A stretch of DNA of 64,000 bases from contig NZ_CP029552.1 in the NCBI RefSeq assembly GCF_003173775.1, forward strand, positions 5,973,001-6,037,000, given 5' to 3'. Origin of the DNA: Methylobacterium sp. 17Sr1-1. GTDB lineage: Bacteria > Pseudomonadota > Alphaproteobacteria > Rhizobiales > Beijerinckiaceae. The position numbers were made by a program, and so were the translations under genes. The notes below the pieces were generated by a model. The model saw nothing but the letters and a program-made list of their open reading frames with translations. It was not told the DNA's origin and did not search any database. The first letter of the stretch is position 1, and each line of letters opens with the position of its first letter. This document shows positions 17,865 to 27,219 of this stretch, in pieces.

Positions 17865-20800
17865 ATGCAAATCCAGTCAGCGTCGAGACGCAAGGTGATG
17901 GCCGCCCGCGGCCTGATCTCGCTCCTCTGCTCGACCATCTCTTACGCCGCTCTGGCGCAGTCGGCCGGCACCCAGGATCCGGGGCGCGTCGGCGACGCCG
18001 CGAGCTGGCGGACGCCGGAATATCTCGCCGATTGGGGCCTGACCTCGATGCGGGCCGACCAGGCCTACGCCCGTGGCATCACCGGCCGCGGCGTCGTGGT
18101 CGGCTCGGTCGATTCCGGCTTCCTCGCCACTCATCCGGAATTCGCCGGGCAGGTGACGCCGCTGACGGTCCAGGGCACCTACCTGGCGAACGGCTACCGC
18201 TACGAGACCGCCGCCGGCGTGCGCAGCGACCTGTTCTCGGCCGGCAGCCCGTTCTCGGTGCCGGGCACCTGGATCCGCGGCACCAACGACGACCACGGCA
18301 CCCATGTCGACGGCACCATCGTGGCGCGGCGCGACGGCACCGGCATGCACGGCGTCGCCTTCGGCGCGACCCTGCTCGCGACCAACACCAACGCCACCGA
18401 TTCGTCGATCTACGGCGCCAACCAGGACTACACGTACTTCAAGGCCGCCTACGGCAACCTGGCGGCCGCCGGCGCGCGGGCGATCAACTCGTCCTGGGGC
18501 AGCCCGCCGCCCTCCGAGAACTACAACACGATCGCCGGGGTCGCGGCCGGCTACGCCAAGTTCCAGGGCCGGCCCGACTGGCTCGACGCGGTGGCGGAGA
18601 CCACCCGGCAATACGGCACGATCATGGTCTTCGCCGCCGGCAATGCCGGGGTGAACAACCCGACGGTGCGGGCCGCCCTGCCCTATTTCGAGCCCGACCT
18701 CGAATCGCGCTGGATCGCCGCCTCGGGCCTGACCATCGACGACGGCACGGCGTTCAACCGCTGCGGGCTGGCCAAGTACTGGTGCGTCGCCGCGCCCGGC
18801 CGCAACATCTTCAGCACCGTCACCTCGACCACCGGGGTGGCCGGATACGGCAACAAGAGCGGCACCTCGATGTCGGCGCCCCACGTCACCGGCGCGCTGG
18901 CGCTGGTGATGGAGCGCTTTCCCTACATGACCAACGAGCAGGCGCGCGACGTGCTGCTCACCACCGCGACCCATCTCGGCAGCGGCCCGGCCGACCGGCC
19001 GAACGAGACCTTCGGCTGGGGCAAGATCGACCTCGGCCGGGCGATGAACGGCCCGGGCCAGTTCCTCGGCCGCTTCGCCGCCACCCTGCCCGGCGGCACG
19101 GTCGACACCTGGTCGAACGACATCTCAGATGCGGCTTTGCGCCAGCGTCAGGTGGAGGATTCGGCCGAGCACGCGACCTGGCTGCAGGACAAGGCCGCCC
19201 GCGGCTGGAGCAACGGCCTGCCGGCCGGCGCCACGTCCGACCAGCAGATCGAATACACCTACCGCGAGGCGCGCGACCAGGCCTTCCTCACCCGCATCTA
19301 TCAAGGTGGGCTGACCAAGGCCGGTGACGGCGCGCTGATCCTCACCGGCGCCAGCACCTATACGGGCGCGACGGAGGTCAATGGCGGCCTGCTGGCCGTC
19401 AACGGCTCGATCACCTCCGTCGCCACCATCAATGCCGGCGGCACGCTGGGCGGCACCGGCACGCTCGGCGGGCTTAACGTCCGCGCGGGCGGCACGGTGG
19501 CGCCGGGCAACAGCATCGGCACCCTGAACGTCGCCGGCACCATCAGCTTCGCCCAAGGCTCGCTCTACGCCGTCGAGGTGGCGTCTGGGCGCAGCGACCG
19601 CATCAGCGCCACCGGTGCGGCGCGGATCGACGGCGGGACCGTGACGGTCGCGGCCGAGGGGACGGGCACGCCCTTGAGCCCCGGAGCCTTGCGCGGGCTG
19701 CTCGGCCAGCGCACCACCATCCTGTCGGCGGGACAGGGGGTCACCGGCCGCTTCGATGCCGTGACGCCGGGCTACACCTTCATCGGGGCGAGCCTCGATT
19801 ACGACCCGAACAGCATCGGCCTGACGCTGGGGCGCAACGCCACGACCTTCGCGTCGATCGGCGCCACCCGCAACCAGGCGGCGACGGGCGGGGCGATCGA
19901 GCGACTGGGCTTCGGCAACCCGCTCTACGAGACCGTGCTGGTCAACACCGATGCGGGGGCGGCCCGCAGCGCCTTCGCGTCCCTGTCGGGCGAGGTCCAT
20001 GCCAGCGCGGTGACGGCCCAGTTCGAGACCGCGTTCTTCGTCCGCGAGGCGATCCTCGACCGGCTGCGCCGGGGCGATCCCGGGGACGCTCCCCTGTTCC
20101 CGGGCCTCTCGACCCCGAGCCTGCCGGCGGCCTATTCCGCCGACCTGCCGGGGCGGGTCGCGCCGCCGGTCCAGGTGCCGGCGCAACTGGTCGAGCCGCC
20201 CGCTTACGCCGTCTGGGGCCAGGGCTTCGGCGCCTTCGGCCGCACCCGGAGCGACGGCAACGCCGCCTCGCTGTCGCGGCAGATCAGCGGCTTCGTGCTC
20301 GGGGCCGACACCCGGCTCGATCTCGGCGGATTGCCCGGCGGCTGGCGCGTCGGCGTCGCCGGCGGCTACACCAATACCAGCCTCGACATCACCGGCCGCG
20401 CCGCCTCCGGCGTGATCGAGAGCGGTTTCGGCGGCCTCTATGCCGGCACGACCCTCGGACCGGTGGCTCTCCGCTTCGGCGGCGTGGCCGGCGGCAACAG
20501 CCTGTCGCTCCGGCGCAGCATCCTGGCCCCCGGCTTCGCCCAGGGCCTGAGCGCCCGCTACGGCGGCCTCACCGCACAGGTCTTCGGCGAGGTCGGCTAC
20601 CGGCTGGCCTTCGGGGCGGCGGTGATCGAGCCCTTCGTCGGCGCGGCCGCGATCCGCATCGGCCAGGACGCCTTCGCCGAGCGCGGCGGCCCGGCGGCCC
20701 TCTCCGGCCTCGGCCGCGACAACGACCTGGCCGCCACCACTTTGGGGGTGCGCGGCTCGACCCGGCTCTCGGCCGACCTGCCCGTTTATCTCACCGGCCT

Positions 20801-21038
20801 CGTCGGCTGGCGCCGGGCCTATGGCGACGTGGTGCCGAAGGCCCTCCTCGCCTTCGGGGCCGGCCAGACCGGCTTCCTGGTCGCCGGCGTGCCGATCAAC
20901 CGCGACGCGGTGGTGGCGCAGGCCGGGATCGACTGGGCCTTCTCCCCGGCGGCGTCCCTCGGCGTGTCCTATACCGGCCAGGCCGGCGAGCGGGCGCAGG
21001 ACCATGCGGTGAAGGGCAACTTCACGTATCGGTTCTGA
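17865..21038 (+). CDS. Subtilisin-like autotransporter serine protease
   Basis: This is a 1057 aa type Va secreted protease. A signal peptide (hydrophobic GLISLLCSTISYAALA) is followed by an S8 subtilase domain with all three catalytic residues: Asp in VDSGF (near 82), His in DDHGTHVDG (near 143, with Asp where the family usually has Ala) and Ser in GTSMSAPHV (near 334). A passenger-associated repeat (LTKAGDGALILTGASTYTG, then GGTLGGTGTLGG) begins near residue 484. The C-terminal 280 residues form an outer-membrane barrel from about AVWGQGFGAFGRTR and end in aromatic Phe (YRF). ATG 17865 is used; a TTG directly precedes it. It is monocistronic, followed by a strong terminator. Confidence 0.95.
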   Translation: MQIQSASRRKVMAARGLISLLCSTISYAALAQSAGTQDPGRVGDAASWRTPEYLADWGLTSMRADQAYARGITGRGVVVGSVDSGFLATHPEFAGQVTPLTVQGTYLANGYRYETAAGVRSDLFSAGSPFSVPGTWIRGTNDDHGTHVDGTIVARRDGTGMHGVAFGATLLATNTNATDSSIYGANQDYTYFKAAYGNLAAAGARAINSSWGSPPPSENYNTIAGVAAGYAKFQGRPDWLDAVAETTRQYGTIMVFAAGNAGVNNPTVRAALPYFEPDLESRWIAASGLTIDDGTAFNRCGLAKYWCVAAPGRNIFSTVTSTTGVAGYGNKSGTSMSAPHVTGALALVMERFPYMTNEQARDVLLTTATHLGSGPADRPNETFGWGKIDLGRAMNGPGQFLGRFAATLPGGTVDTWSNDISDAALRQRQVEDSAEHATWLQDKAARGWSNGLPAGATSDQQIEYTYREARDQAFLTRIYQGGLTKAGDGALILTGASTYTGATEVNGGLLAVNGSITSVATINAGGTLGGTGTLGGLNVRAGGTVAPGNSIGTLNVAGTISFAQGSLYAVEVASGRSDRISATGAARIDGGTVTVAAEGTGTPLSPGALRGLLGQRTTILSAGQGVTGRFDAVTPGYTFIGASLDYDPNSIGLTLGRNATTFASIGATRNQAATGGAIERLGFGNPLYETVLVNTDAGAARSAFASLSGEVHASAVTAQFETAFFVREAILDRLRRGDPGDAPLFPGLSTPSLPAAYSADLPGRVAPPVQVPAQLVEPPAYAVWGQGFGAFGRTRSDGNAASLSRQISGFVLGADTRLDLGGLPGGWRVGVAGGYTNTSLDITGRAASGVIESGFGGLYAGTTLGPVALRFGGVAGGNSLSLRRSILAPGFAQGLSARYGGLTAQVFGEVGYRLAFGAAVIEPFVGAAAIRIGQDAFAERGGPAALSGLGRDNDLAATTLGVRGSTRLSADLPVYLTGLVGWRRAYGDVVPKALLAFGAGQTGFLVAGVPINRDAVVAQAGIDWAFSPAASLGVSYTGQAGERAQDHAVKGNFTYRF

Positions 21039-21050
21039 TGCGGTGACATC

Positions 21051-21092
21051 GAAAAGGCCCGCCGCCTCGTTCCCGAGGCGGCGGGCCTTTTC
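21051..21092. terminator. Strong bidirectional hairpin terminator
   Basis: A perfect 19-bp stem (21051-21069 with 21074-21092) has loop TTCC, with an A-run on the left arm and a T-run on the right arm. It lies 13 bases after the autotransporter stop. Confidence 0.85.
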
Positions 21093-21121
21093 GATTCTCT
21101 CAACAGTCTCAAACTCACAGG

Positions 21122-21257
21122 GTCATTCCGGGGCCGCGAAAGCGGAGCCCGGAATCCAGAACCGCGGATGGTCCAAGATAAAGCGACAAGCGCTCCACCT
21201 CTTTCTGAGCAACCTGAGTGCCTGGATTCCGGGCTCCGCTTTCGCGGCCCCGGAATG
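21122..21257. repeat. Dispersed inverted repeat (family B)
   Basis: GTCATTCCGGGGCCGCGAAA at the left end has its inverted counterpart TTTCGCGGCCCCGGAATG at the right end, with CGGAATCCAGA and GCCTGGATTCCGGGCTCCG inside. It separates the autotransporter gene and ecm, which converge. Confidence 0.8.
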
Positions 21258-21311
21258 GCGCGGAGGATGTCAAAACCGAGGGCGCTCACTCGCCTCCCCC
21301 GGAACGCCCCC

Positions 21312-23330
21312 TCAGAACACCTCTTCCCGCCGCGGCGCCGCCTCTTCCGCCTCGCGCCGGGCGATCGAGCGCTCGACCACCTTGGCGAGGCCGACCATGA
21401 TCGTGTCGAGGGCGTAGTCCTTCGGGGTGTAGATCGCCGCGACCCCCATGTTCTTCAGCACCAGCTCGTCCTCGGACGAGATGATGCCGCCGACGACGAC
21501 CGGGATGTGGTCGAGGCCTTCCTGGCGCAGGCGAGCCCGCACCTCGCGCACCAGCGGCACGTGCGAGCCCGACAGGATCGACAGGCCGATGATGTGGGCG
21601 TTGCGCTCGCGCGCCTTGGCGACGATCTCGGCCGGGGTCTGGCGGATGCCGTCATAGGTCACGTCGAAGCCGACGTCGCGGGCGCGCAAGGCGATCTGCT
21701 CGGCGCCGTTCGAATGGCCGTCGAGGCCGGGCTTGCCGACGACGAGCTTCGGCGCCTCGCCTAAGCGCTCGCCGAGATCGGCGATGAGCAGGCGCGCCTC
21801 CTCCGCCGCCCCCGAGGTGACTGTCTCCGGCGTCACGCCGGTGGGGGCGCGGTACTCGCCGAAGACGTGGCGCAGGCGCTCGCCCCACTCGCCGGTGGTG
21901 ACACCGGCCTTGGCGCAGGCGATCGAGGCCGGCATCACGTTGCGGCCTTCCCGCGCCGCGGCCTCGAGTTCGTCGAGCGCCGCCGCGACCGCCGCCGAAT
22001 CGCGCTGCGCGCGCCAGGCCTTGATGCGGGTCTGCGCCTCCATCTCCACCGTCTCGGAGACGGTGAAGATCGCCCCGTCGCCGGCGGTGAGGGGCGAGGG
22101 CTCGCCGTTCTGGAACTTGTTGACGCCGACCACGACCTGCTCGCCGCGCTCGATCGCGGCGATGCGCTTGGCGTTCGATTCGACGAGCGCCCGCTTCATC
22201 AGCCCGGTCTCGATCGCCGTCACCGCCCCGCCGAGCCCGCCGATCCGAGCGAGCTCCGCCCGGGTCTCGGCCTTCAGCGCCTCGACCTTGGCGTCGATGG
22301 CGGTCGAGCCGTCGAAGATGTCGTCGTATTCGAGCAGGTCGGTCTCGAAGGCGAGGATCTGCTGCATCCGCATCGACCATTGCTGGTCCCAGGGACGCGG
22401 CAGGCCGAGCGCCTCGTTCCAGGCCGGCAGCTGCACCGCCCGGGCCCGTGCCCGCTTCGACAGCGTGACGGCCAGCATCTCGATCAGGATGCGGTGGACG
22501 TTGTTCTCCGGCTGCTGCTCGGTGAGGCCGAGCGAGTTCACCTGCACGCCGTAGCGGAAAATGCGCTTGCGCGGATCGTCGATGCCGTAGCGGTCGCGGG
22601 TGATCTCGTCCCAGAGATCGCAGAACGCCCGCATCTTGCAGATCTCGGTGACGAACCGCATGCCCGCGTTCACGAAGAACGAGATCCGCCCGACCACGTC
22701 GGCGAAGCTCGCCTCGTCGAAGGCGGGGTCGTCCCTCACCGTGTCGAGGACCGCGATGGCGACGGCCAGCGCGTAGGACAGCTCCTGGACCGGCGTCGCC
22801 CCCGCCTCCTGCAGGTGGTAGGAGCAGACGTTCATCGGGTTCCACTTCGGAACCTGGCTCGTCGTGAACAGGATCACGTCCTTGGTGAGCCGCAGCGAAG
22901 GACCCGGCGGGAAGACGTAGGTGCCCCGCGACAGGTATTCCTTGATGATGTCGTTCTGCGTCGTGCCTTGCAGCGCTGAGAACGGCGCGCCCTGCTCTTC
23001 CGCCACCGCGAGATACAACGCCAGCAGCCAGGGGGCCGTGGCGTTGATGGTCATCGAGGTGTTCATCTGGGCGAGCGGGATGTCCTGGAACAGGGTCCGC
23101 ATGTCGCCGAGATGGGCGATCGAGACGCCGACCTTGCCGACCTCGCCGCGAGCGAGCTCGTGGTCGGGGTCGTAGCCGGTCTGGGTCGGCAGGTCGAAGG
23201 CGACCGAGAGACCGGTCTGCCCCTTGGCGAGGTTGCCGCGGTAGAGCGCGTTCGATTCCGCCGCCGTCGAGTGGCCCGCATAGGTGCGGATGATCCACGG
23301 CTTGTCCCGCTTGACGTCCGGTTCGCCCAT
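21312..23330 (-). CDS. ecm: (2R)-ethylmalonyl-CoA mutase, B12-dependent
   Basis: This 672 aa coenzyme-B12 mutase converts (2R)-ethylmalonyl-CoA to methylsuccinyl-CoA in the ethylmalonyl-CoA pathway for acetyl-CoA assimilation. The N-terminal acyl-CoA mutase barrel contains AGHSTAAESNALYRGNLAKG and TGLSVAFDLPTQTGYDPDH. The C-terminal B12 domain has the cobalt-ligand motif GLDGHSNG near residue 535. Identity as Ecm rather than methylmalonyl-CoA mutase rests on the divergent ccr neighbour and the MeaA-like single-chain length. ATG 23330 (MGEPDVKRDKPW) is preceded by GAGGGCG. Confidence 0.93.
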   Translation of the reverse strand: MGEPDVKRDKPWIIRTYAGHSTAAESNALYRGNLAKGQTGLSVAFDLPTQTGYDPDHELARGEVGKVGVSIAHLGDMRTLFQDIPLAQMNTSMTINATAPWLLALYLAVAEEQGAPFSALQGTTQNDIIKEYLSRGTYVFPPGPSLRLTKDVILFTTSQVPKWNPMNVCSYHLQEAGATPVQELSYALAVAIAVLDTVRDDPAFDEASFADVVGRISFFVNAGMRFVTEICKMRAFCDLWDEITRDRYGIDDPRKRIFRYGVQVNSLGLTEQQPENNVHRILIEMLAVTLSKRARARAVQLPAWNEALGLPRPWDQQWSMRMQQILAFETDLLEYDDIFDGSTAIDAKVEALKAETRAELARIGGLGGAVTAIETGLMKRALVESNAKRIAAIERGEQVVVGVNKFQNGEPSPLTAGDGAIFTVSETVEMEAQTRIKAWRAQRDSAAVAAALDELEAAAREGRNVMPASIACAKAGVTTGEWGERLRHVFGEYRAPTGVTPETVTSGAAEEARLLIADLGERLGEAPKLVVGKPGLDGHSNGAEQIALRARDVGFDVTYDGIRQTPAEIVAKARERNAHIIGLSILSGSHVPLVREVRARLRQEGLDHIPVVVGGIISSEDELVLKNMGVAAIYTPKDYALDTIMVGLAKVVERSIARREAEEAAPRREEVF

Positions 23331-23465
23331 TTGCGCCCTCGCCCCTCGTTGTCCCGTCGCCCGCGGGTCCGGATGGCCGCAGCGGGCCGGGATGGTAGCC
23401 ACACCCGGCTTGACCGTCATTCTTGACGTAAGGCCCACAAGTAGGCCACGCCGCCAAAAGGGCTA

Positions 23466-23493
23466 TTGAGGCCCCCTGGAACGACGCTAGAAT
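23466..23493 (+). promoter_or_regulatory. Putative promoter of ccr
   Basis: TTGAGG (23466-23471), a 16-base spacer and TAGAAT (23488-23493) resemble a sigma-70 promoter. The start site would be near 23500, about 30 bases before the ccr start codon. The 201-base ecm-ccr gap also contains CGTCATTCTTGACG (23415-23428), a short inverted repeat. Confidence 0.45.
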
Positions 23494-23531
23494 CCACGGT
23501 GCAGTGCATCATTTCAAGGGAGGGGTCCGCG

Positions 23532-24827
23532 ATGGCAGCGAGCGCCGCGGTGGAACCGGTTGCAAAGGGTGGGCCCGGGCTGAAGGACCTGTACGAGATT
23601 GGCGAGATCCCGCCGCTCGGCCACGTCCCGTCGAAGATGTACGCTTGGGCGATCCGGCGTGAACGGCACGGGCCGCCGGAAGAGTCGATGCAGATCGAGG
23701 TGCTGCCGACCTGGTCGATCGGCGACGACGAGGTGCTCGTCCTCGTGATGGCCGCCGGCGTCAACTACAACGGCGTCTGGGCCGGCTTGGGCGAGCCGAT
23801 CTCGCCGTTCGACGTCCACAAGGCCGATTTCCACATCGCCGGGTCGGATGCCTCGGGCATCGTCTGGGCGGTCGGCGCCAAGGTGAAGCGCTGGAAGGTC
23901 GGCGACGAGGTCATCGTCCACTGCAACCAGGACGACGGCGACGACGAGGAGTGCAACGGCGGCGACCCGATGTTCTCGCCGACGCAGCGCATCTGGGGCT
24001 ATGAGACCCCGGACGGCTCGTTCGGCCAGTTCTGCCGGGTGCAGTCGCGCCAGCTGATGCACCGGCCCAAGCACCTGACCTGGGAGGAGAGCGCCTGCTA
24101 CACGCTGACGCTCGCCACCGCCTACCGGATGCTGTTCGGTCACGCGCCGCACACGATCAAGCCGGGCCAGAACGTGCTGATCTGGGGCGCCTCGGGCGGC
24201 CTCGGCGTGTTCGGCGTGCAGCTCTGCGCCGCGGCCGGCGCCAACGCCATCGCGGTGATCTCCGACGAGTCGAAGCGCGACTACGTCATGAGCTTAGGCG
24301 CCAAGGGCGTCATCAACCGCAAGGACTTCAACTGCTGGGGCCAGCTGCCCAAGGTCAACTCGCCCGAGTTCAACGAGTGGACCAAGGAAGCCCGCAAGTT
24401 CGGCAAGGCGATCTGGGACATCACCGGCAAGGGCAACGACGTCGACATCGTGTTCGAGCACCCGGGCGAGGCGACCTTCCCGGTCTCGGCGCTGGTGGTG
24501 AAGCGCGGCGGCATGGTGGTGTTCTGCGCCGGCACGACCGGCTTCAACATCACCTTCGACGCCCGCTACGTCTGGATGCGCCAGAAGCGCATCCAGGGCT
24601 CGCACTTCGCCCACCTGAAGCAGGCGGCCGCCGCCAACCAGTTCGTCATCGACCGCCGGGTCGATCCCTGCATGAGCGAGCTCTTCCCCTGGGACAAGAT
24701 CCCGGAGGCCCACACCAAGATGTGGAAGAACCAGCACGCGCCGGGCAACATGGCGGTGCTGGTGAACTCGCCGCGGCCGGGCCTGCGGACCTTCGACGAC
24801 GTGCTGGAGCTGTCGGGGTCGCGCTAG
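23532..24827 (+). CDS. ccr: Crotonyl-CoA carboxylase/reductase
   Basis: This 431 aa MDR-family enzyme reductively carboxylates crotonyl-CoA with NADPH and CO2 to (2S)-ethylmalonyl-CoA, the signature reaction of the ethylmalonyl-CoA pathway. It shows AAGVNYNGVWAGLGEP near residue 74, the acidic insert NQDDGDDEECNGGDP near 132, and the nucleotide-binding GASGGLGVFGVQ near 219. GSHFAHLKQA near 356 contains the His expected in the CO2-binding pocket. ATG 23532 follows AAGGGAGGGG. Its divergent partner is ecm, the enzyme two steps later. The stop codon lies inside a 17-bp tandem duplication. Confidence 0.97.
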   Translation: MAASAAVEPVAKGGPGLKDLYEIGEIPPLGHVPSKMYAWAIRRERHGPPEESMQIEVLPTWSIGDDEVLVLVMAAGVNYNGVWAGLGEPISPFDVHKADFHIAGSDASGIVWAVGAKVKRWKVGDEVIVHCNQDDGDDEECNGGDPMFSPTQRIWGYETPDGSFGQFCRVQSRQLMHRPKHLTWEESACYTLTLATAYRMLFGHAPHTIKPGQNVLIWGASGGLGVFGVQLCAAAGANAIAVISDESKRDYVMSLGAKGVINRKDFNCWGQLPKVNSPEFNEWTKEARKFGKAIWDITGKGNDVDIVFEHPGEATFPVSALVVKRGGMVVFCAGTTGFNITFDARYVWMRQKRIQGSHFAHLKQAAAANQFVIDRRVDPCMSELFPWDKIPEAHTKMWKNQHAPGNMAVLVNSPRPGLRTFDDVLELSGSR

Positions 24828-24854
24828 CGACCCGCTCGCGCTAGCGACCCGCTC
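24821..24854. repeat. 17-bp tandem duplication spanning the ccr stop
   Basis: GCGCTAGCGACCCGCTC occurs twice head to tail (24821-24837 and 24838-24854), and a third partial copy GCGCT follows in CGCGCTGACGC. The first copy contains the ccr TAG stop codon, so both copies carry the same stop. Confidence 0.8.
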
Positions 24855-24966
24855 GCGCTGACGCGCCTCGCGCTTCCCGCCGCACCGGCGAGTTGCTAGA
24901 ACACCTCCGAACTGACGCCGCGCGGGGATTTGTCCCGCGCGGCGCGCATCTCGGACGAAGCGACCC

Positions 24967-25569
24967 ATGGAAAAGTTCACCGTGCTGGAGGGCGTCGCGG
25001 CGCCGCTGCCGATCGTCAACGTCGACACCGACCGCATCATCCCCAAGCAGTACCTGAAGACGATCAAGCGCACCGGCCTCGGCAAGGGCCTCTTCTCCGA
25101 GATGCGCTACCGCGACGACGGCTCGGAGAACCCCGACTTCGTCCTCAACCAGCCGGCCTACCGCAACGCCAAGATCCTGGTCGCGGGCGACAATTTCGGC
25201 TGCGGCTCGTCGCGCGAGCACGCGCCGTGGGCGCTGGCCGATTTCGGCATCCGCTGCATCATCTCGACCAGCTTCGCCGACATCTTCTTCAACAACAGCG
25301 CCAAGAACGGCATCCTGCTGATCACGGTGGCGCCTGAGGACCTGGAAAAGCTCCTCGACGACGCCAATCGCGGCGCCAACGCGACGCTGACGATCGACCT
25401 CGAGAACCAGCTCATCAAGGGGCCGGACGGCGGCACGCTGCACTTCGACATCGATCCGGGCCGCAAGCACAACCTCATCAACGGCCTCGACGACATCGGC
25501 CTGACCCTCGAGAAGGCGCCGGCGATCGACGCCTACGAGCAGAAGCTCGCCGAGCGGCCCTGGGCCTGA
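24967..25569 (+). CDS. leuD: 3-isopropylmalate dehydratase, small subunit
   Basis: This 200 aa small subunit works with LeuC to isomerise 2-isopropylmalate to 3-isopropylmalate in leucine synthesis. It has [16 protein letters not shown] near residue 18 and the aconitase swivel-domain signature [17 protein letters not shown] near residue 74. [13 protein letters not shown] is near residue 103. The length is standard. leuC is not in the window. A GC-rich hairpin (GCCGCGCGGGGA with TCCCGCGCGGC, about 24917-24942) sits in the leader between ccr and leuD. Confidence 0.97.
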   Translation: MEKFTVLEGVAAPLPIVNVDTDRIIPKQYLKTIKRTGLGKGLFSEMRYRDDGSENPDFVLNQPAYRNAKILVAGDNFGCGSSREHAPWALADFGIRCIISTSFADIFFNNSAKNGILLITVAPEDLEKLLDDANRGANATLTIDLENQLIKGPDGGTLHFDIDPGRKHNLINGLDDIGLTLEKAPAIDAYEQKLAERPWA

Positions 25570-25763
25570 TCGCCGGTTCAGCCCGACGGCGCGAGACGCC
25601 GTCAGGGCGCGTACGGCTACGCTCGACCGGTAATCCCGCAAGGTCGGAGGGCGGTTCGCCGCGGCAAATCCCCTCCGATCGCCGATCACGTCAGGTTTTC
25701 CTTAACCCTGATGCCGCCCTATTCCGGTGCTTGGATCGGCGAAACGGGAGAGACTTCTTGCTC

Positions 25764-26960
25764 ATGACGCGGCGCGCGACCCTCAAGGCCGCCACCCTGC
25801 TCTGCCTCGCCGGGATCGGCCTGCCGCAGGCGGCTCTGGCGGATTTCCGCTCCTGCCTCGCCGGGATCGGCCAGGATGCGGCGGCGGCCGGCGTGTCGCC
25901 GGCGGCGTTCCAGGCGGCGACGGCCGGCATCACCTTCGACGACAAGGTGATCGAGCTGTCCCAGGCCCAGCCCGAGTTCAAGACCCCGATCTGGGACTAC
26001 ATGGCCGCCCTCGTCGACGACGAGCGGGTCGATGACGGTCGCGCCGCCATGCGCCAGCACGCGAGCGCCCTCGCCCAGGCCGAGGCGCGCTACGGCGTCG
26101 ACCGCTACACCATCGCGGCGGTGTGGGGCGTCGAATCGAATTTCGGCAAGAATCTCGGCAAGATGCCGCTGGTCCAGTCGCTCGCGACGCTGGCTTGCGG
26201 CGGCACCCGGCGGCGCGAGTTCTTCCGGGCCGAGCTGATCGCCACCCTGAAGATCATCGCCAAGGGCGACATCGCGCCCGAGCGCCTGACCGGCTCCTGG
26301 GCCGGCGCCTTCGGCCAGACCCAGTTCATGCCGACCACCTATCACCGTCTCGCCGTCGACCTCGACGGCGACGGGCGGCGTGACGTGGTCGATTCGGTGC
26401 CGGACGCGGTCGGCTCCACCGCCAATTTCCTGCGCGTCGCCAAGTGGCACAACGGCCAGCCCTGGGGCTACGAGGTGCGGCTGCCCTCCGGCTTCAACGT
26501 CTCGGCGGCGGGGCGCAAGAACAAGAAGCCGGTGGCGCACTGGGCCTCGCTCGGCGTCACCCGGCTCGACGGACGGCCGCTCTCGGCCGAGGGGCCGGTC
26601 GGCATCCTGGCGCCGGCCGGCGCCAACGGCCCGGCGTTTCTGGTGACGAAAAACTTCGACGCGATCTACTCCTACAACGCCGCCGAATCCTACGGCCTCG
26701 CCATCGCGGTCCTGTCCGACCGCCTGCGCGGCAAGGCCGGCGTCCAGACCGCCTGGCCGACCGACGACCCGCCGCTGTCGCGCGCCGAGCGCCGCAGCCT
26801 GCAGAGCGCGCTGGCCGCCCGCGGCTACGACGTCGGCGAGCCCGACGGCCGGGTCGGCGCCAAGACCCGCGAGGCGATCAAGGACATCGAGCGCCGCCTC
26901 GGCATGCCGCAGACCGGGCGGCCCGGGGCAAAGGTGCTCGAGGCGCTGGTGCGCAACTGA
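25764..26960 (+). CDS. Lytic murein transglycosylase (MltB/GH103 type)
   Basis: This 398 aa periplasmic enzyme cleaves peptidoglycan glycan strands with formation of 1,6-anhydromuramic acid. A signal peptide (LKAATLLCLAGIGLPQAALA, no lipobox Cys at the cleavage site) precedes the GH103 domain. The catalytic Glu is in GVESNFGKN near residue 125. GAFGQTQFMPTTYHRLAVD follows near 183. The C-terminal 60 residues are a PG_binding_1 domain (LQSALAARGYDVGEPDGRVG, then KTREAIKDIE). ATG 25764 is preceded by GGGAGAG; an upstream TTG would extend the N-terminus. Confidence 0.93.
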   Translation: MTRRATLKAATLLCLAGIGLPQAALADFRSCLAGIGQDAAAAGVSPAAFQAATAGITFDDKVIELSQAQPEFKTPIWDYMAALVDDERVDDGRAAMRQHASALAQAEARYGVDRYTIAAVWGVESNFGKNLGKMPLVQSLATLACGGTRRREFFRAELIATLKIIAKGDIAPERLTGSWAGAFGQTQFMPTTYHRLAVDLDGDGRRDVVDSVPDAVGSTANFLRVAKWHNGQPWGYEVRLPSGFNVSAAGRKNKKPVAHWASLGVTRLDGRPLSAEGPVGILAPAGANGPAFLVTKNFDAIYSYNAAESYGLAIAVLSDRLRGKAGVQTAWPTDDPPLSRAERRSLQSALAARGYDVGEPDGRVGAKTREAIKDIERRLGMPQTGRPGAKVLEALVRN

Positions 26961-26988
26961 CAGGACGGTCCAGTCTCCCCTTTTCCGT

Positions 26989-27076
26989 TCTCGAATTTTC
27001 GCCAAACCTTTGGCTTGGGGTCGAAAATTCGAGATGGGACAACGGCCTCGTCGATCTCGGGCAGGCCCGAGATCGA
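26989..27076. terminator. Two successive hairpins between convergent genes
   Basis: The first hairpin pairs TCTCGAATTTTCG (26989-27001) with CGAAAATTCGAGA (27022-27034), with an inner CCAAA/TTTGG pair. The second pairs TCGATCTCGGG (27051-27061) with CCCGAGATCGA (27066-27076). They sit between mltB and the MFS gene, which converge, and may end transcripts from both sides. A copy of the Rhizobiales-type ACCTCAGGATGAGGT repeat word follows at about 27151-27165. Confidence 0.55.
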
Positions 27077-27219
27077 CGTTGATGCGTCGGCATCTTAGGC
27101 CGTTGGTATCAGAGGCGTCTGGAGACCTCCTTCGAGGCTCGTTCACCCGCACCTCAGGATGAGGTCGAGGGTGGGACGAGCGAAGCGGAAGCGTCTCTTC
27201 GGCGTGTCCGAATCGCCGC

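Noticed and set aside
24917..24942. GC-rich hairpin between ccr and leuD as a terminator
   Set aside because: The stem is strong, but no T-run follows on either strand, so it is mentioned only within the leuD entry.
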